Shown: positions 1 through 5,823 of the stretch, one piece after another
Position numbering within the stretch: position 1 is the first letter of the stretch
How the letters are laid out: every line of letters starts with the position of its first letter
Assembly (NCBI RefSeq): GCF_014647655.1
Contig: NZ_BMPP01000048.1
Span: 1-6,766 of the forward strand
DNA length: 6,766 bases
Source of the DNA: Deinococcus malanensis
GTDB lineage: Bacteria > Deinococcota > Deinococci > Deinococcales > Deinococcaceae
Reading direction: 5' to 3'
Position numbers and translations under genes: made by a program
Notes under the pieces: model-generated
Told to the model about the DNA's origin: nothing
The model's input: only the letters and a program-made list of their open reading frames with translations
The model's database searches: none

Positions 1-178
1 TGTTTGAACTCGGCTGAATACGTCTTTCGTTGTCCCATGTCGCACCTCGTTGTCGTTATTCTCGGAGTTCTTAACTCCGTCTACGCACAACTGGTGCAAC
101 CCCAACTCCTCCTCATCAGGACACGCGCGACTGCCTCGAGAACGCTTCACCTCACTGTTCACCTTTTGCATGGAGTGA
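1..178. other. Gene-free left edge with a perfect palindrome
   Basis: I see no convincing gene here; an open frame runs through on the plus strand but its residues do not resemble any family and it has no ribosome binding site. The stretch is less GC-rich than the rest of the window. It holds the palindrome CGGAGTT-ctt-AACTCCG at 63-79 and an 8-base direct repeat TCGTTGTC at 27-34 and 47-54, spaced 20 bp, about two helical turns. It may be the former upstream region of the kinase remnant that follows, or sequence brought in by rearrangement. Confidence 0.4.
63..79. promoter_or_regulatory. 17-bp perfect palindrome, possible operator
   Basis: The arms CGGAGTT and AACTCCG pair perfectly around a 3-base centre. 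There is no T-run on either side, so a terminator is unlikely; the symmetry and length suit a dimeric DNA-binding protein. No intact gene lies next to it, so any target is unknown. Confidence 0.25.
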
Positions 179-510
179 TGTGTTGCCTACACGACACGGC
201 TGAGAGAAACCTGGGGTGGCGGCCACGACATGCAGGTCATGTCCATCACTCTACAGACCACGGGAGCCTGGCCGGAACCCGTCACGCAGGTCGCCGTCCT
301 GCCCCTGACCAAGGGGGGGACCCTCACCGCTCCCCAGGGCCATCTCGTCTTGGGCTCAATGCCCGCAAGCAGGTTGACGGCGCCTACCGGGACTTCCTGG
401 AGCTGCTCAAGAGTCAGGTGCTGGGCGCACTCCGGTCCGCTGACCTGGCCGACACGCTCGAGGAACAGAACGCAGAGCTCGAAGCACGCACTCAGATGCT
501 CGAAGCGTTC
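179..510 (+). pseudogene. GAF-type sensor histidine kinase remnant, frameshifted and truncated
   Basis: This is the remnant of the end of a GAF sensor domain plus the following coiled linker of a histidine kinase. From about 179 to 354 the second plus frame reads through GAWPEPVTQVAVLPLT and then APQGHLVLG, which looks like the end of a GAF domain. At about 352-355 the match moves to the first frame and continues LNARKQVDGAYRDFLELL, then an alanine/leucine helix, then EEQNAELEARTQMLEAF. Reading GGGG instead of GGG at 352-354 would join the two frames, so a one-base loss explains the shift. After residue F (codon 508-510) the match stops: the expected next domain and the HisKA and HATPase domains are missing. 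A stop at 176-178 closes the frame upstream and no start or Shine-Dalgarno is evident. Such linkers are common in Deinococcus sensor kinases. I regard the pseudogene call as solid; the exact parent family is inferred. Confidence 0.68.
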
Positions 511-516
511 AGTACG

Positions 517-972
517 TCATCGTTGGTGGAAGGGGCGAGTGTTGCTGTTGCCTTCACCCGTGTACGCCACACGGATTGCCTGCCAGTACCCCAGCACCAT
601 TTCCACCCGTGCCGTAAATGCTTCGAACGCCGATGACTTCATCAGGCAGGAACTCGCATACAGGCTGTATGTGGGACTCGCATTCCTCACCGCGTGCGAG
701 GTGCCGAGCATTACGATTGGGATCAAGGACAACTCGGGGTGATCCCTGAGCCGCTCCAGCATCCGGAATCCGCTCATCCCTGGCATGGTGACGTCCAGCA
801 GGATCACGTCCGGCAGGGCGAATCCGCACTCCAGCAGTTCGAGCGCCTCTGTTTCGTTCGACACACACGTCAGCGTGCCTTGCGGCTGCAGCAGCTCGAA
901 GGCGGCCTGGGCGAGGCGTCGAACAGTGGGGTTGTCGTCGACCAACAGGTAATGCTGTGGAATGGACGTCAT
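517..972 (-). CDS. Stand-alone response regulator receiver (Rcp1/CheY-like)
   Basis: A single receiver domain of 151 residues with no output domain, expected to take a phosphate from a histidine kinase and act through protein contacts. The acidic pair is D12/D13 in LLVDDN, the phospho-acceptor is D60 in VILLDVTMPGMSG, and the conserved lysine is K112. The GYW at 128-130 resembles the end of Rcp1-like regulators that pair with phytochrome-type kinases. The tail of about 20 residues after W130 is not family-like. Two features are odd: the usual switch Thr/Ser after the fourth strand seems replaced by G90 in VMLGTS, and the lysine is followed by Ser rather than Pro. The start ATG at 972 has no Shine-Dalgarno but a TATGCT box lies 5 bases upstream, which fits a leaderless mRNA. 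It converges on the kinase remnant with only 6 bases between them. It may be functional or in early decay. Confidence 0.85.
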   Translation of the reverse strand: MTSIPQHYLLVDDNPTVRRLAQAAFELLQPQGTLTCVSNETEALELLECGFALPDVILLDVTMPGMSGFRMLERLRDHPELSLIPIVMLGTSHAVRNASPTYSLYASSCLMKSSAFEAFTARVEMVLGYWQAIRVAYTGEGNSNTRPFHQR

Positions 973-977
973 GAGCC

Positions 978-983
978 AGCATA
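978..983 (-). promoter_or_regulatory. Candidate -10 box for leaderless response-regulator transcript
   Basis: On the minus strand TATGCT matches TATAAT at four of six positions and fits the TAnnnT form used in Deinococcus. Only five bases (GGCTC) lie between it and the ATG, so transcription would start at the A of the start codon. No good -35 hexamer is visible 16-18 bases further upstream. Confidence 0.4.
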
Positions 984-1002
984 CGAACGAGCACTCAAAA
1001 AT

Positions 1003-1022
1003 TGCACAAGTGGAACTGTGCA
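1003..1022. promoter_or_regulatory. Inverted repeat TGCACA-N8-TGTGCA
   Basis: Perfect 6-base arms separated by 8 bases give a 20-bp symmetric site, 30-50 bp upstream of the response regulator start. Its position over the expected -35 region makes it a plausible operator or activator site. Chance occurrence of such a short repeat cannot be excluded. Confidence 0.25.
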
Positions 1023-1143
1023 GCTCGTTGCAAGCTGGTCACTCCAAACGTTCTGATTGGACGTCCTGAGGACACATCGGGTTCAGGCCGAGGTCCTGCG
1101 CGAGTTGTCCGATCAGCATCCAGCCTCCCAGGGGCCCTCCCAC

Positions 1144-1172
1144 TTGACCTTCCAGCCTCTTGGAACTTGTAG
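1144..1172 (+). promoter_or_regulatory. Possible promoter of the ABC operon
   Basis: TTGACC at 1144-1149 matches the -35 consensus at five of six positions. The hexamer 17 bases later, TTGTAG at 1167-1172, is a poor -10; TAGCGT at 1170-1175 fits TAnnnT but with a 20-base gap. The placement about 50-75 bp before the first gene is sensible, but the -10 is weak. Confidence 0.3.
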
Positions 1173-1206
1173 CGTGCTCCCGTGAGGCCGGCCCCGACCC
1201 CACACC

Positions 1207-1212
1207 AGGAGG
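1207..1212 (+). promoter_or_regulatory. Shine-Dalgarno that fixes the TTG start
   Basis: AGGAGG, a full match to the anti-Shine-Dalgarno core, ends 7 bases before TTG at 1220. No comparable site precedes the TTG at 1160, so this site decides the start of the ATPase gene. Confidence 0.8.
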
Positions 1213-1219
1213 ACCCTAC

Positions 1220-2224
1220 TTGACCCCCATCATCCGCGTCGACCATCTGCACCGAACCTACCGGGTGCCCAAGAAACGCCCAGGTTTGGGAGGCGCGTTC
1301 CGGGACCTTCTTCACCCCGAGTACCGGGACGTCCACGCGGTCCAGGACGTCACGTTCGACATCCAGTCGGGTGAAAGCGTCGCGTACCTGGGCCCGAACG
1401 GCGCCGGGAAAAGCACCACCGTGAAGATGCTTGCCGGCATCTTGAAACCTAGCGGAGGTCAGCTCAGCGTGCTCGGATACGATCCGCACCGCCAGCGGCA
1501 AGCGTACGTGAAGCACATCGGTGTCGTCTTCGGGCAGCGCACCACCTTGTGGGTGGATCTGGCCGTCATCGAGTCTCTCCGTCTGCTGCAACGTGTGTAC
1601 GCCATCCCGGAGCCGGTCTTTCAGGAGCGCCTGTCGATGTTCGACGAAGTCCTGGAGCTGGGGAAGCTGCTGGCCACTCCAGCCAGAAAACTCTCCCTGG
1701 GGCAGCGGGTCCGGGCGGATCTCGCCGCGGCACTCCTGCACGACCCACGGGTGGTGTTCCTAGATGAACCCACCATCGGCCTGGACGTGAGCGTGAAGGC
1801 CCGCATCCGAATCTTTCTGCGCCGGATTCACCAGGAGCTGGGGACGACACTGCTGCTTACCACCCATGACCTGGGGGATGTGGAAGCCATCAGCGACCGC
1901 GTCCTGGTCATCGACATCGGACAGCTGATCTTCGACGGTACCACCCGGCAACTGAGGGAGAATTGCGGGCGGGGGGACCGGATCACCATCGTGTCGCCGG
2001 AAGGCAGCCTCGCGGCGCTGAATGCTGCAACCACCGAGCTGGGGTTGAGCTGGACCGAGGACGGGCCAGGCCGCTACGGCACGGTGTATGACGCGCGTCG
2101 CGTCCGCACGCCGGACCTGGTATCCCGTGCTCTCTCCGCGGTGCCGGCCGAGGACCTGACTCTCCGGGAGGCGAGTATCGAGGACGTCGTGCGGGAACTG
2201 TACGAGCGGAGTCCGCATGACTGA
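1220..2224 (+). CDS. ABC-2 type exporter ATP-binding protein (COG4586-like)
   Basis: This is the nucleotide-binding subunit that powers the two permeases encoded next to it. With the chosen start it has 334 residues: Walker A GPNGAGKST at 58-66 (K64), Q-loop Q106 in GVVFGQRTTLWVDL, signature LSLGQ at 158-162, Walker B VVFLDEPTIGLD at 178-189 with catalytic E183, and switch histidine H216 in LLTTHD. All catalytic elements are present. The N-terminal pattern IIRVDHLHRTYRVPKKRPGL and the LSLGQR signature are those of the COG4586 ATPases that work with COG4587 and COG3694 permeases. I chose TTG at 1220 because AGGAGG lies at 1207-1212 with 7-base spacing and the product then begins MTPIIRV as in relatives; an upstream TTG at 1160 would add 20 unlike residues. 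It overlaps the next gene by 8 nt. The substrate is unknown. Confidence 0.93.
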   Translation: MTPIIRVDHLHRTYRVPKKRPGLGGAFRDLLHPEYRDVHAVQDVTFDIQSGESVAYLGPNGAGKSTTVKMLAGILKPSGGQLSVLGYDPHRQRQAYVKHIGVVFGQRTTLWVDLAVIESLRLLQRVYAIPEPVFQERLSMFDEVLELGKLLATPARKLSLGQRVRADLAAALLHDPRVVFLDEPTIGLDVSVKARIRIFLRRIHQELGTTLLLTTHDLGDVEAISDRVLVIDIGQLIFDGTTRQLRENCGRGDRITIVSPEGSLAALNAATTELGLSWTEDGPGRYGTVYDARRVRTPDLVSRALSAVPAEDLTLREASIEDVVRELYERSPHD

Positions 2225-3008
2225 CCTGGGCGTGTACTGGGGCTTCACCCGTCTGCGCTTCCTGGACCTGATCGCGAACCGTACCCGCTTCCTGATTGGT
2301 ATCGGGTCGTACTTCATCTACGTCAGTGTGTATGCCGCCGTCTACCGGGCTATCTACGCCGGGCAGACCCAGGTGGGTGGACTCAGCGCGTCGCAGGCGA
2401 TCACGTACGTGGCGGTCGCGTGGGTGCTGCGCTCGCTGTACACCAACGCCCTGGACCGGGAGGTCACGACCTCCGTCCGGCAGGGGGACGTGGCGGTCGC
2501 GCTGCTGCGGCCGGTAGATGAACCGTGGTCACGCCTGGCTGGCGCGGCCGGAGAAGCCCTGGTGAGGGCGTCGATCTTCTCCCTGCCGGCGGCGGTCGTG
2601 ATTGCTCTGGTGTACCCGGTGGCTGCGCCAGCTGGCCCCATGGCTGCCTTGGGATTCGGGCTGGGCGCGGTGCTGGCGTTCGGAGTGTACGCGCAGCTGA
2701 ACCTGCTGGTCGGGATTTCTGCGGTGTTCACCGAACACACCGTCGGCGTGCAGCGGGCGAAGAACGCGATGGTGGACCTGCTGGGCGGGGTGCTGATCCC
2801 CTTGTCCTTCTTTCCGGAGTGGGCGCAGGGAGTCCTGGTGTGGTTGCCGTTTCAGGCCATCACGTACACGCCTGTCGCGATGTACCTCGGGCGGATGGAG
2901 GTCGGCGCCGGGCTGGCGGTGCAGCTGGCGTGGGTGGTTGTGCTGTTCGTGCTGGTGCGGGTCATGTGGCGGCGGGCGCTGGACCGGCTGACGGTTCATG
3001 GGGGCTGA
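2217..3008 (+). CDS. ABC-2 type exporter permease, first subunit (COG4587-like)
   Basis: A 263-residue integral membrane protein, the first of two different membrane subunits of the exporter. Hydrophobic segments lie at about 26-47, 60-75, 117-135, 143-168, 186-210 and 231-250, giving six likely helices. Family motifs for the ABC2_membrane_6 (DUF990) type are visible: RQGDVAVALLRPVDEPW at 88-104, between the second and third helices, and IPLSFFPEWAQ followed by LPFQAITYTPVAMYLG at 194-225. The basic residues after the last helix (RRALDR) suit a cytoplasmic C-terminus. Its ATG lies inside the ATPase gene, overlapping by 8 nt, so translation is probably coupled. The length is ordinary for the family and nothing appears missing. 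In known members the ATPase and both permeases form one complex; the cargo is not predictable. Confidence 0.9.
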   Translation: MTDLGVYWGFTRLRFLDLIANRTRFLIGIGSYFIYVSVYAAVYRAIYAGQTQVGGLSASQAITYVAVAWVLRSLYTNALDREVTTSVRQGDVAVALLRPVDEPWSRLAGAAGEALVRASIFSLPAAVVIALVYPVAAPAGPMAALGFGLGAVLAFGVYAQLNLLVGISAVFTEHTVGVQRAKNAMVDLLGGVLIPLSFFPEWAQGVLVWLPFQAITYTPVAMYLGRMEVGAGLAVQLAWVVVLFVLVRVMWRRALDRLTVHGG

Positions 3009-3801
3009 GGTGCGGCGTCAGGTGTCGCTCGTTCTCGCGTACGTCAGCATGCTGGCCAAGGCCCGCTTGAGTTACCGGGCGGACTTCTTCGTGCAAGTCG
3101 GTTCGGACCTGCTGCTTCAGGCGGTCGACATTGCATTCCTGGCGGTGGTGTTCACCCGCGTGAAGTCGCTCGCGGGCTGGTCGTTCGCGGAGGCGCTGTT
3201 CATCTACGGGTTCTTCCTGATTCCGTTCGCGCTGTTCAACGCGTCGTTCGCGGCCCTGTCGGATGTTGGCGCCCGGTACGTGGTGGGGGGTGAGCTCGAC
3301 CGGGTGCTGACCCGGCCTCTCAATGCCCTGGTGCAGGTGCAGCTGGAACTGCTGCGGCCGCAGGCGTTGAATGGCGTGGTGCTGGGCGTAATTGTGATGG
3401 CTATCGCCTCGTCCGGGTTGGGTCTGACGTGGACCGCGGCGGATGTGACCCTGGTCCTGGCAGGCATTCTCGGGGCGTGGCTGGTGTACGGGGGCCTGTG
3501 GATCGCGGTGGCGAGTTTGACCTTCTGGACGCAGGAGCGCGGGTCAGGACTGTTCCCAGTCTTCTACAACACCATCAATTTCTCGCGGTACCCGTTGTCG
3601 GTGTACCCGGCAGCGGTGCGGTTCATGTTGACGTTCGTGCTGCCATACGGGTTCATCGCGTTTTATCCGGCGGCAGGCGTGCTACGCGAGGAGTTCACAC
3701 GGGTGGGGTGGTTCACGTTGCCCGTCGGGTTGGTGGTGATGGCGGTGGGGGTGGCCGTGTGGCAGCGGGGCCTGGCGCGGTATGAGGGTGCCGGGTCATA
3801 G
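2998..3801 (+). CDS. ABC-2 type exporter permease, second subunit (COG3694-like)
   Basis: A 267-residue membrane protein, the second permease of the exporter. Helices are likely at about 33-55, 65-88, 123-143, 148-175, 204-226 and 235-256. It carries GGELDRVLTRPLNALVQVQ at 97-115, the counterpart of the LLRPVD motif in its partner, and SRYPLSVYPAAVR then LTFVLPYGFIAFYPA at 196-225, both typical of the COG3694 branch of ABC2_membrane_6. The ATG lies 11 nt inside the upstream permease gene and no strong Shine-Dalgarno is visible, so coupled translation is expected. The two permeases differ clearly, so the complex is probably a heterodimer plus ATPase dimer. The gene ends the operon; no classic terminator follows, only a 5-bp hairpin over the stop codon at 3800-3816. 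Confidence 0.9.
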   Translation: MGAEVRRQVSLVLAYVSMLAKARLSYRADFFVQVGSDLLLQAVDIAFLAVVFTRVKSLAGWSFAEALFIYGFFLIPFALFNASFAALSDVGARYVVGGELDRVLTRPLNALVQVQLELLRPQALNGVVLGVIVMAIASSGLGLTWTAADVTLVLAGILGAWLVYGGLWIAVASLTFWTQERGSGLFPVFYNTINFSRYPLSVYPAAVRFMLTFVLPYGFIAFYPAAGVLREEFTRVGWFTLPVGLVVMAVGVAVWQRGLARYEGAGS

Positions 3802-3939
3802 CGGTGAATGGCCGCTCCCAGTCCCACGGGTCAAAGCCTGATCGTTCTCCGGCAGCAGTAGGGCAAATGGCATTAGGGCCATGGTCCCAACTGAATATCT
3901 GGTCACCATGCGAGACGCTGGACGGTGCAGGATCAGGGC

Positions 3940-4080
3940 ATGACAGATCCTGCTGGGCTGCCCATCGGCCAACTCGCGGCACTGACCGGCGAGACAGTCA
4001 AAGCCATCCGGGACCCGGGCACCCGCTGGGCGCCGGTGAACGCTCGCACTTTGCCTACACGCCGCAGCACAGCCCCTTAA
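3940..4080 (+). pseudogene. MerR-family regulator remnant
   Basis: A 46-codon frame starting at ATG 3940 encodes LPIGQLAALTGETVKAIR, a clear match to the first half of a MerR winged-helix DNA-binding domain. After AIR the family normally continues with YY and the second part of the helix-turn-helix; here it reads DPGTRW, which does not fit. A different frame over 4026-4070 then reads LGAGERSHFAYTPQH, which looks like the following wing (GxR-x-YTPxH). So the sequence has lost part of the domain and shifted frame, and homology stops at about 4070 where a 15-bp direct repeat begins. A possible ribosome site (AGG-ATCAGGGC) precedes the ATG. MerR regulators often control exporters, so it could once have regulated the operon to its left, but that is only inference. 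Confidence 0.7.
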
Positions 4081-4108
4081 TGCGTCGGTTCAGAGCACAG
4101 CCCCTTAA
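4066..4108. repeat. 15-bp direct repeat, 28-bp period
   Basis: AGCACAGCCCCTTAA occurs at 4066-4080 and again at 4094-4108, exact in both copies, with 13 bases between them. The first copy begins just where homology to the MerR domain ends. This fits a small duplication, or the remaining ends of a mobile element that has been deleted. Confidence 0.75.
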
Positions 4109-4365
4109 GTACGTTCGGCCATGACGTTTGGCCTGATGCGTGTTGGATGACCGCCCAACACGTGTGGATCCCTTTGACCTGCGCGCCGGTAGATTCTGCT
4201 GTCTCACCGACTCAAATGCTCGAACGCGGGTCACCATCGTTGGTCCAACACCGATCAGCGTGTTGTGATGGTTCTCGCACAGCAGCCAGCTGAAATCCTT
4301 CGCGCCTGATGGGGACGCCGGTTGGTTTGATCAGTTCGAAACGGTGAGGGATGACTGGGTAATGG
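4109..4365. other. Intergenic stretch, no convincing gene
   Basis: Apart from the two hairpins I see no supported gene. A plus frame from 4269 reads GWFDQFETVRDDWVMVK before running into the antisense of the membrane protein gene; it has no start signal that I trust and could be a relic of an unidentified gene. Together with the MerR remnant this makes 3802-4365 a decayed segment. Confidence 0.4.
4139..4265. repeat. Two related hairpins with shared GTGTTGG/CCAACAC arms
   Basis: Hairpin A is CGTGTTGG at 4139-4146 with CCAACACG at 4155-4162, an 8-bp perfect stem and 8-base loop. Hairpin B is CAACAC at 4246-4251 with GTGTTG at 4260-4265, again with an 8-base loop. The arms of A can also pair with those of B. 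No T-run follows, so they are not classic terminators, although B lies about 100 nt downstream of the membrane protein gene on the minus strand. Confidence 0.5.
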
Positions 4366-5298
4366 TTAAATCCGGCTCTGAGCGTCACGTCCGGTCACGA
4401 CTGAGCCGCCGCTGGGCAGGTCCGCCCCCTTGCCACCGCCCAGTGTTGCTGCACCCAGGATCAGGCCCAAGGCCAGGAGGAAGCCCCACGCGGCGGTACT
4501 CGCGGTGGTGCGGGCGATGCGCTCAGTGGCAGCTGCGGCCTCTTCCGCCTGCTGGCGCACTTCAGTGGCACGCTTGCTGATTGCCTGCGCGGTCGTCTGC
4601 GCTTCAGCTGCGCTCAGGCCCTGCCGTTGCAGCCGGGTCACGAACTGCTCCCCGCTCAGTGCAGTGGTAATGCTGTCGAGCCGGTTGGTCACGAACTCGT
4701 CGAGGCTGCTGACATTGTTCAGGTTGCGGCCCAGGTCCCGGCTAGCGCGCCGCACGATGCCACTGACCACCCGGGTCGCCGCGGTGGCCTGCTCCTCGCT
4801 GAGCTCGGGGGCGCTCTCTCCGATGATCTGCCCGATCTCCTGCTCGTCCAGGCCGTTCAGGACGTTCTGCACCGGATCACTCTGACCTGCGGTGCTGTTC
4901 GCCGCGGCGCCACCCGCCTGCCCCGCCACGTTCGCGGCGCTGCCCAGGATGTTGCTGGCGGTACGGAAGCCGGCCGTCAAGGCGTTGCTCAACACCAGTG
5001 TGGTCAGCAGGGCGAGCAGCGAGCCGGTGATCAGCCCGTTGAACCGGCCCTGTGCAGGGGTGAGGTACCCCGAAGCGCGGGCAGCGGTCAGCCCGGCCAG
5101 GAAAGCGGAGATGAGCAGGCTCAGGCCCAACCAGATGACGGTGCCAATGGCGAGGCCACGTGCGGTGTCGGCGCCAGCGCCAAACGTCACGCCGAGTGCG
5201 CTGAGGGCTAGCTGGGTGACGACGCCCACCACGACGCCGGCAAGGACGCCAGTCCAGTTGATGCGGGTCAGGAAATTACCATGGTCAACTAAGGTCAT
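4366..5298 (-). CDS. Four-helix membrane protein of the 'PhnA-like' type
   Basis: A 310-residue protein with three N-terminal membrane helices (about 15-40, 50-71, 88-110), a long soluble, Ala/Gln/Glu-rich, largely helical middle (145-265) and a fourth helix at 268-288 followed by a Gly-rich tail. The pattern INWTGVLAGVVVGVVTQLAL then LSALGVTFGAG resembles the first helix of bacterial proteins often annotated 'PhnA-like'; that name does not imply phosphonate metabolism and the function is unknown. The middle domain holds repeated Ser/Ala-Glu-Glu stretches such as LSEEQATAATRVVSGIVRRA, likely coiled coil facing one side of the membrane. The start at 5298 has AAGGAG on the minus strand (5304-5309) with 5-base spacing. 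It ends with TAA at 4366-4368. It stands alone; the next minus-strand gene lies 525 nt upstream. Existence is clear, role is not. Confidence 0.85.
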   Translation of the reverse strand: MTLVDHGNFLTRINWTGVLAGVVVGVVTQLALSALGVTFGAGADTARGLAIGTVIWLGLSLLISAFLAGLTAARASGYLTPAQGRFNGLITGSLLALLTTLVLSNALTAGFRTASNILGSAANVAGQAGGAAANSTAGQSDPVQNVLNGLDEQEIGQIIGESAPELSEEQATAATRVVSGIVRRASRDLGRNLNNVSSLDEFVTNRLDSITTALSGEQFVTRLQRQGLSAAEAQTTAQAISKRATEVRQQAEEAAAATERIARTTASTAAWGFLLALGLILGAATLGGGKGADLPSGGSVVTGRDAQSRI

Positions 5299-5823
5299 AC
5301 ATACTCCTTAAGAAAAATGGGGAGCCCTTCCTGATGGAAGGCCTGGGTTCTGGCGGAGAATGGCTGTTGACATTGCTTCCTTTTGCTCTCCATGGCCCCG
5401 CCGGTCATGTCGGTGAAGGCTCGTGAGTGATGTCCATCGGTATCGTCCCCGCGCAGATCGCCAGGACTGCCCTGGTCATCCGTAAGGTTGGACCTGATCG
5501 TCATCGGAATGGTTTCTGTGCAGCTGGTTGCCAGGAGCGCTCAACATGGAGAATCGGATATTTGCCTGTTCGGGAAAAGGTACCTGGAGTCAACCCCTCA
5601 GCTTTCTCGGGTGGCGAAGGCCAGGAGGCCTTCGCCACGCAGTCAGGCGCCCTGGAGATCCACTCCGGGTCCTTGTTCGGGTGACGTGTCCCTGCGTAGG
5701 GATGGCAAGGTGGTTAGGCTGGATCCTTCCGATGTACACAGCGCTTGAGGACAGGTGCGGCCCACCAGGCAAGCTGAAACCCCGTATCAGGCCGACTGCC
5801 CCAACTTGGATACCCCGCATAGC
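5299..5823. other. 525-nt intergenic region
   Basis: No reading frame here has a ribosome site, family resemblance or plausible composition. It should contain the promoter of the membrane protein gene near its left end and the 3' end of the PRC-barrel transcript near its right end. A 6-bp hairpin CCTTCC-tgat-GGAAGG lies at 5326-5341, within the probable leader of the membrane protein gene. The main feature is the 12-bp stem-loop at 5611-5638. The length is large for a compact genome, so a small RNA is possible but unproven. Confidence 0.45.
5611..5638. other. Perfect 12-bp stem-loop
   Basis: GTGGCGAAGGCC pairs without mismatch with GGCCTTCGCCAC around the tetraloop AGGA (TCCT on the other strand). 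The stem is very stable. It sits 186 nt downstream of the PRC-barrel stop codon on the minus strand. No T-run follows on either strand, so it is not a textbook intrinsic terminator, but it could end or protect a transcript, or be one copy of a dispersed intergenic palindrome family. Confidence 0.6.

Noticed and set aside
4..636. Plus frame of 210 codons across the kinase remnant
   Set aside because: Only its middle (about 352-510) is family-like; the rest is out of frame or antisense to the response regulator, so it is not one protein.
995..1741. Long minus frame of 248 codons
   Set aside because: It is mostly antisense to the ATPase gene with its Walker A and Q-loop; the residues show no family pattern.
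2529..2999. Minus frame of 156 codons rich in His, Gln and Arg
   Set aside because: Antisense shadow of the first permease; composition is typical of the wrong strand in GC-rich DNA.
3800..3816. Hairpin AGCGG-N7-CCGCT over the operon stop codon as a terminator
   Set aside because: Only 5 bp of stem and no T-run; too weak to call.
3804..4124. Plus frame of 106 codons after the second permease
   Set aside because: No family match over its length; the only meaningful part is the short shifted MerR wing at 4026-4070.
4055..4237. Minus frame of 60 codons
   Set aside because: Arg/Cys-rich composition, no ribosome site, crosses the direct repeat and hairpin A; not supported as a gene.
4372..4405. 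Resemblance of CACGTCCGGT to group II intron sequence
   Set aside because: The bases are explained as codons for the C-terminus of the membrane protein and no reverse transcriptase or domain V follows.
4627..5211. Plus frame of 194 codons
   Set aside because: Antisense to the membrane protein gene, which has a clear Shine-Dalgarno and membrane helices.
5367..5372. Perfect TTGACA on the plus strand
   Set aside because: No -10 element lies 16-18 bases downstream and no plus-strand gene follows.
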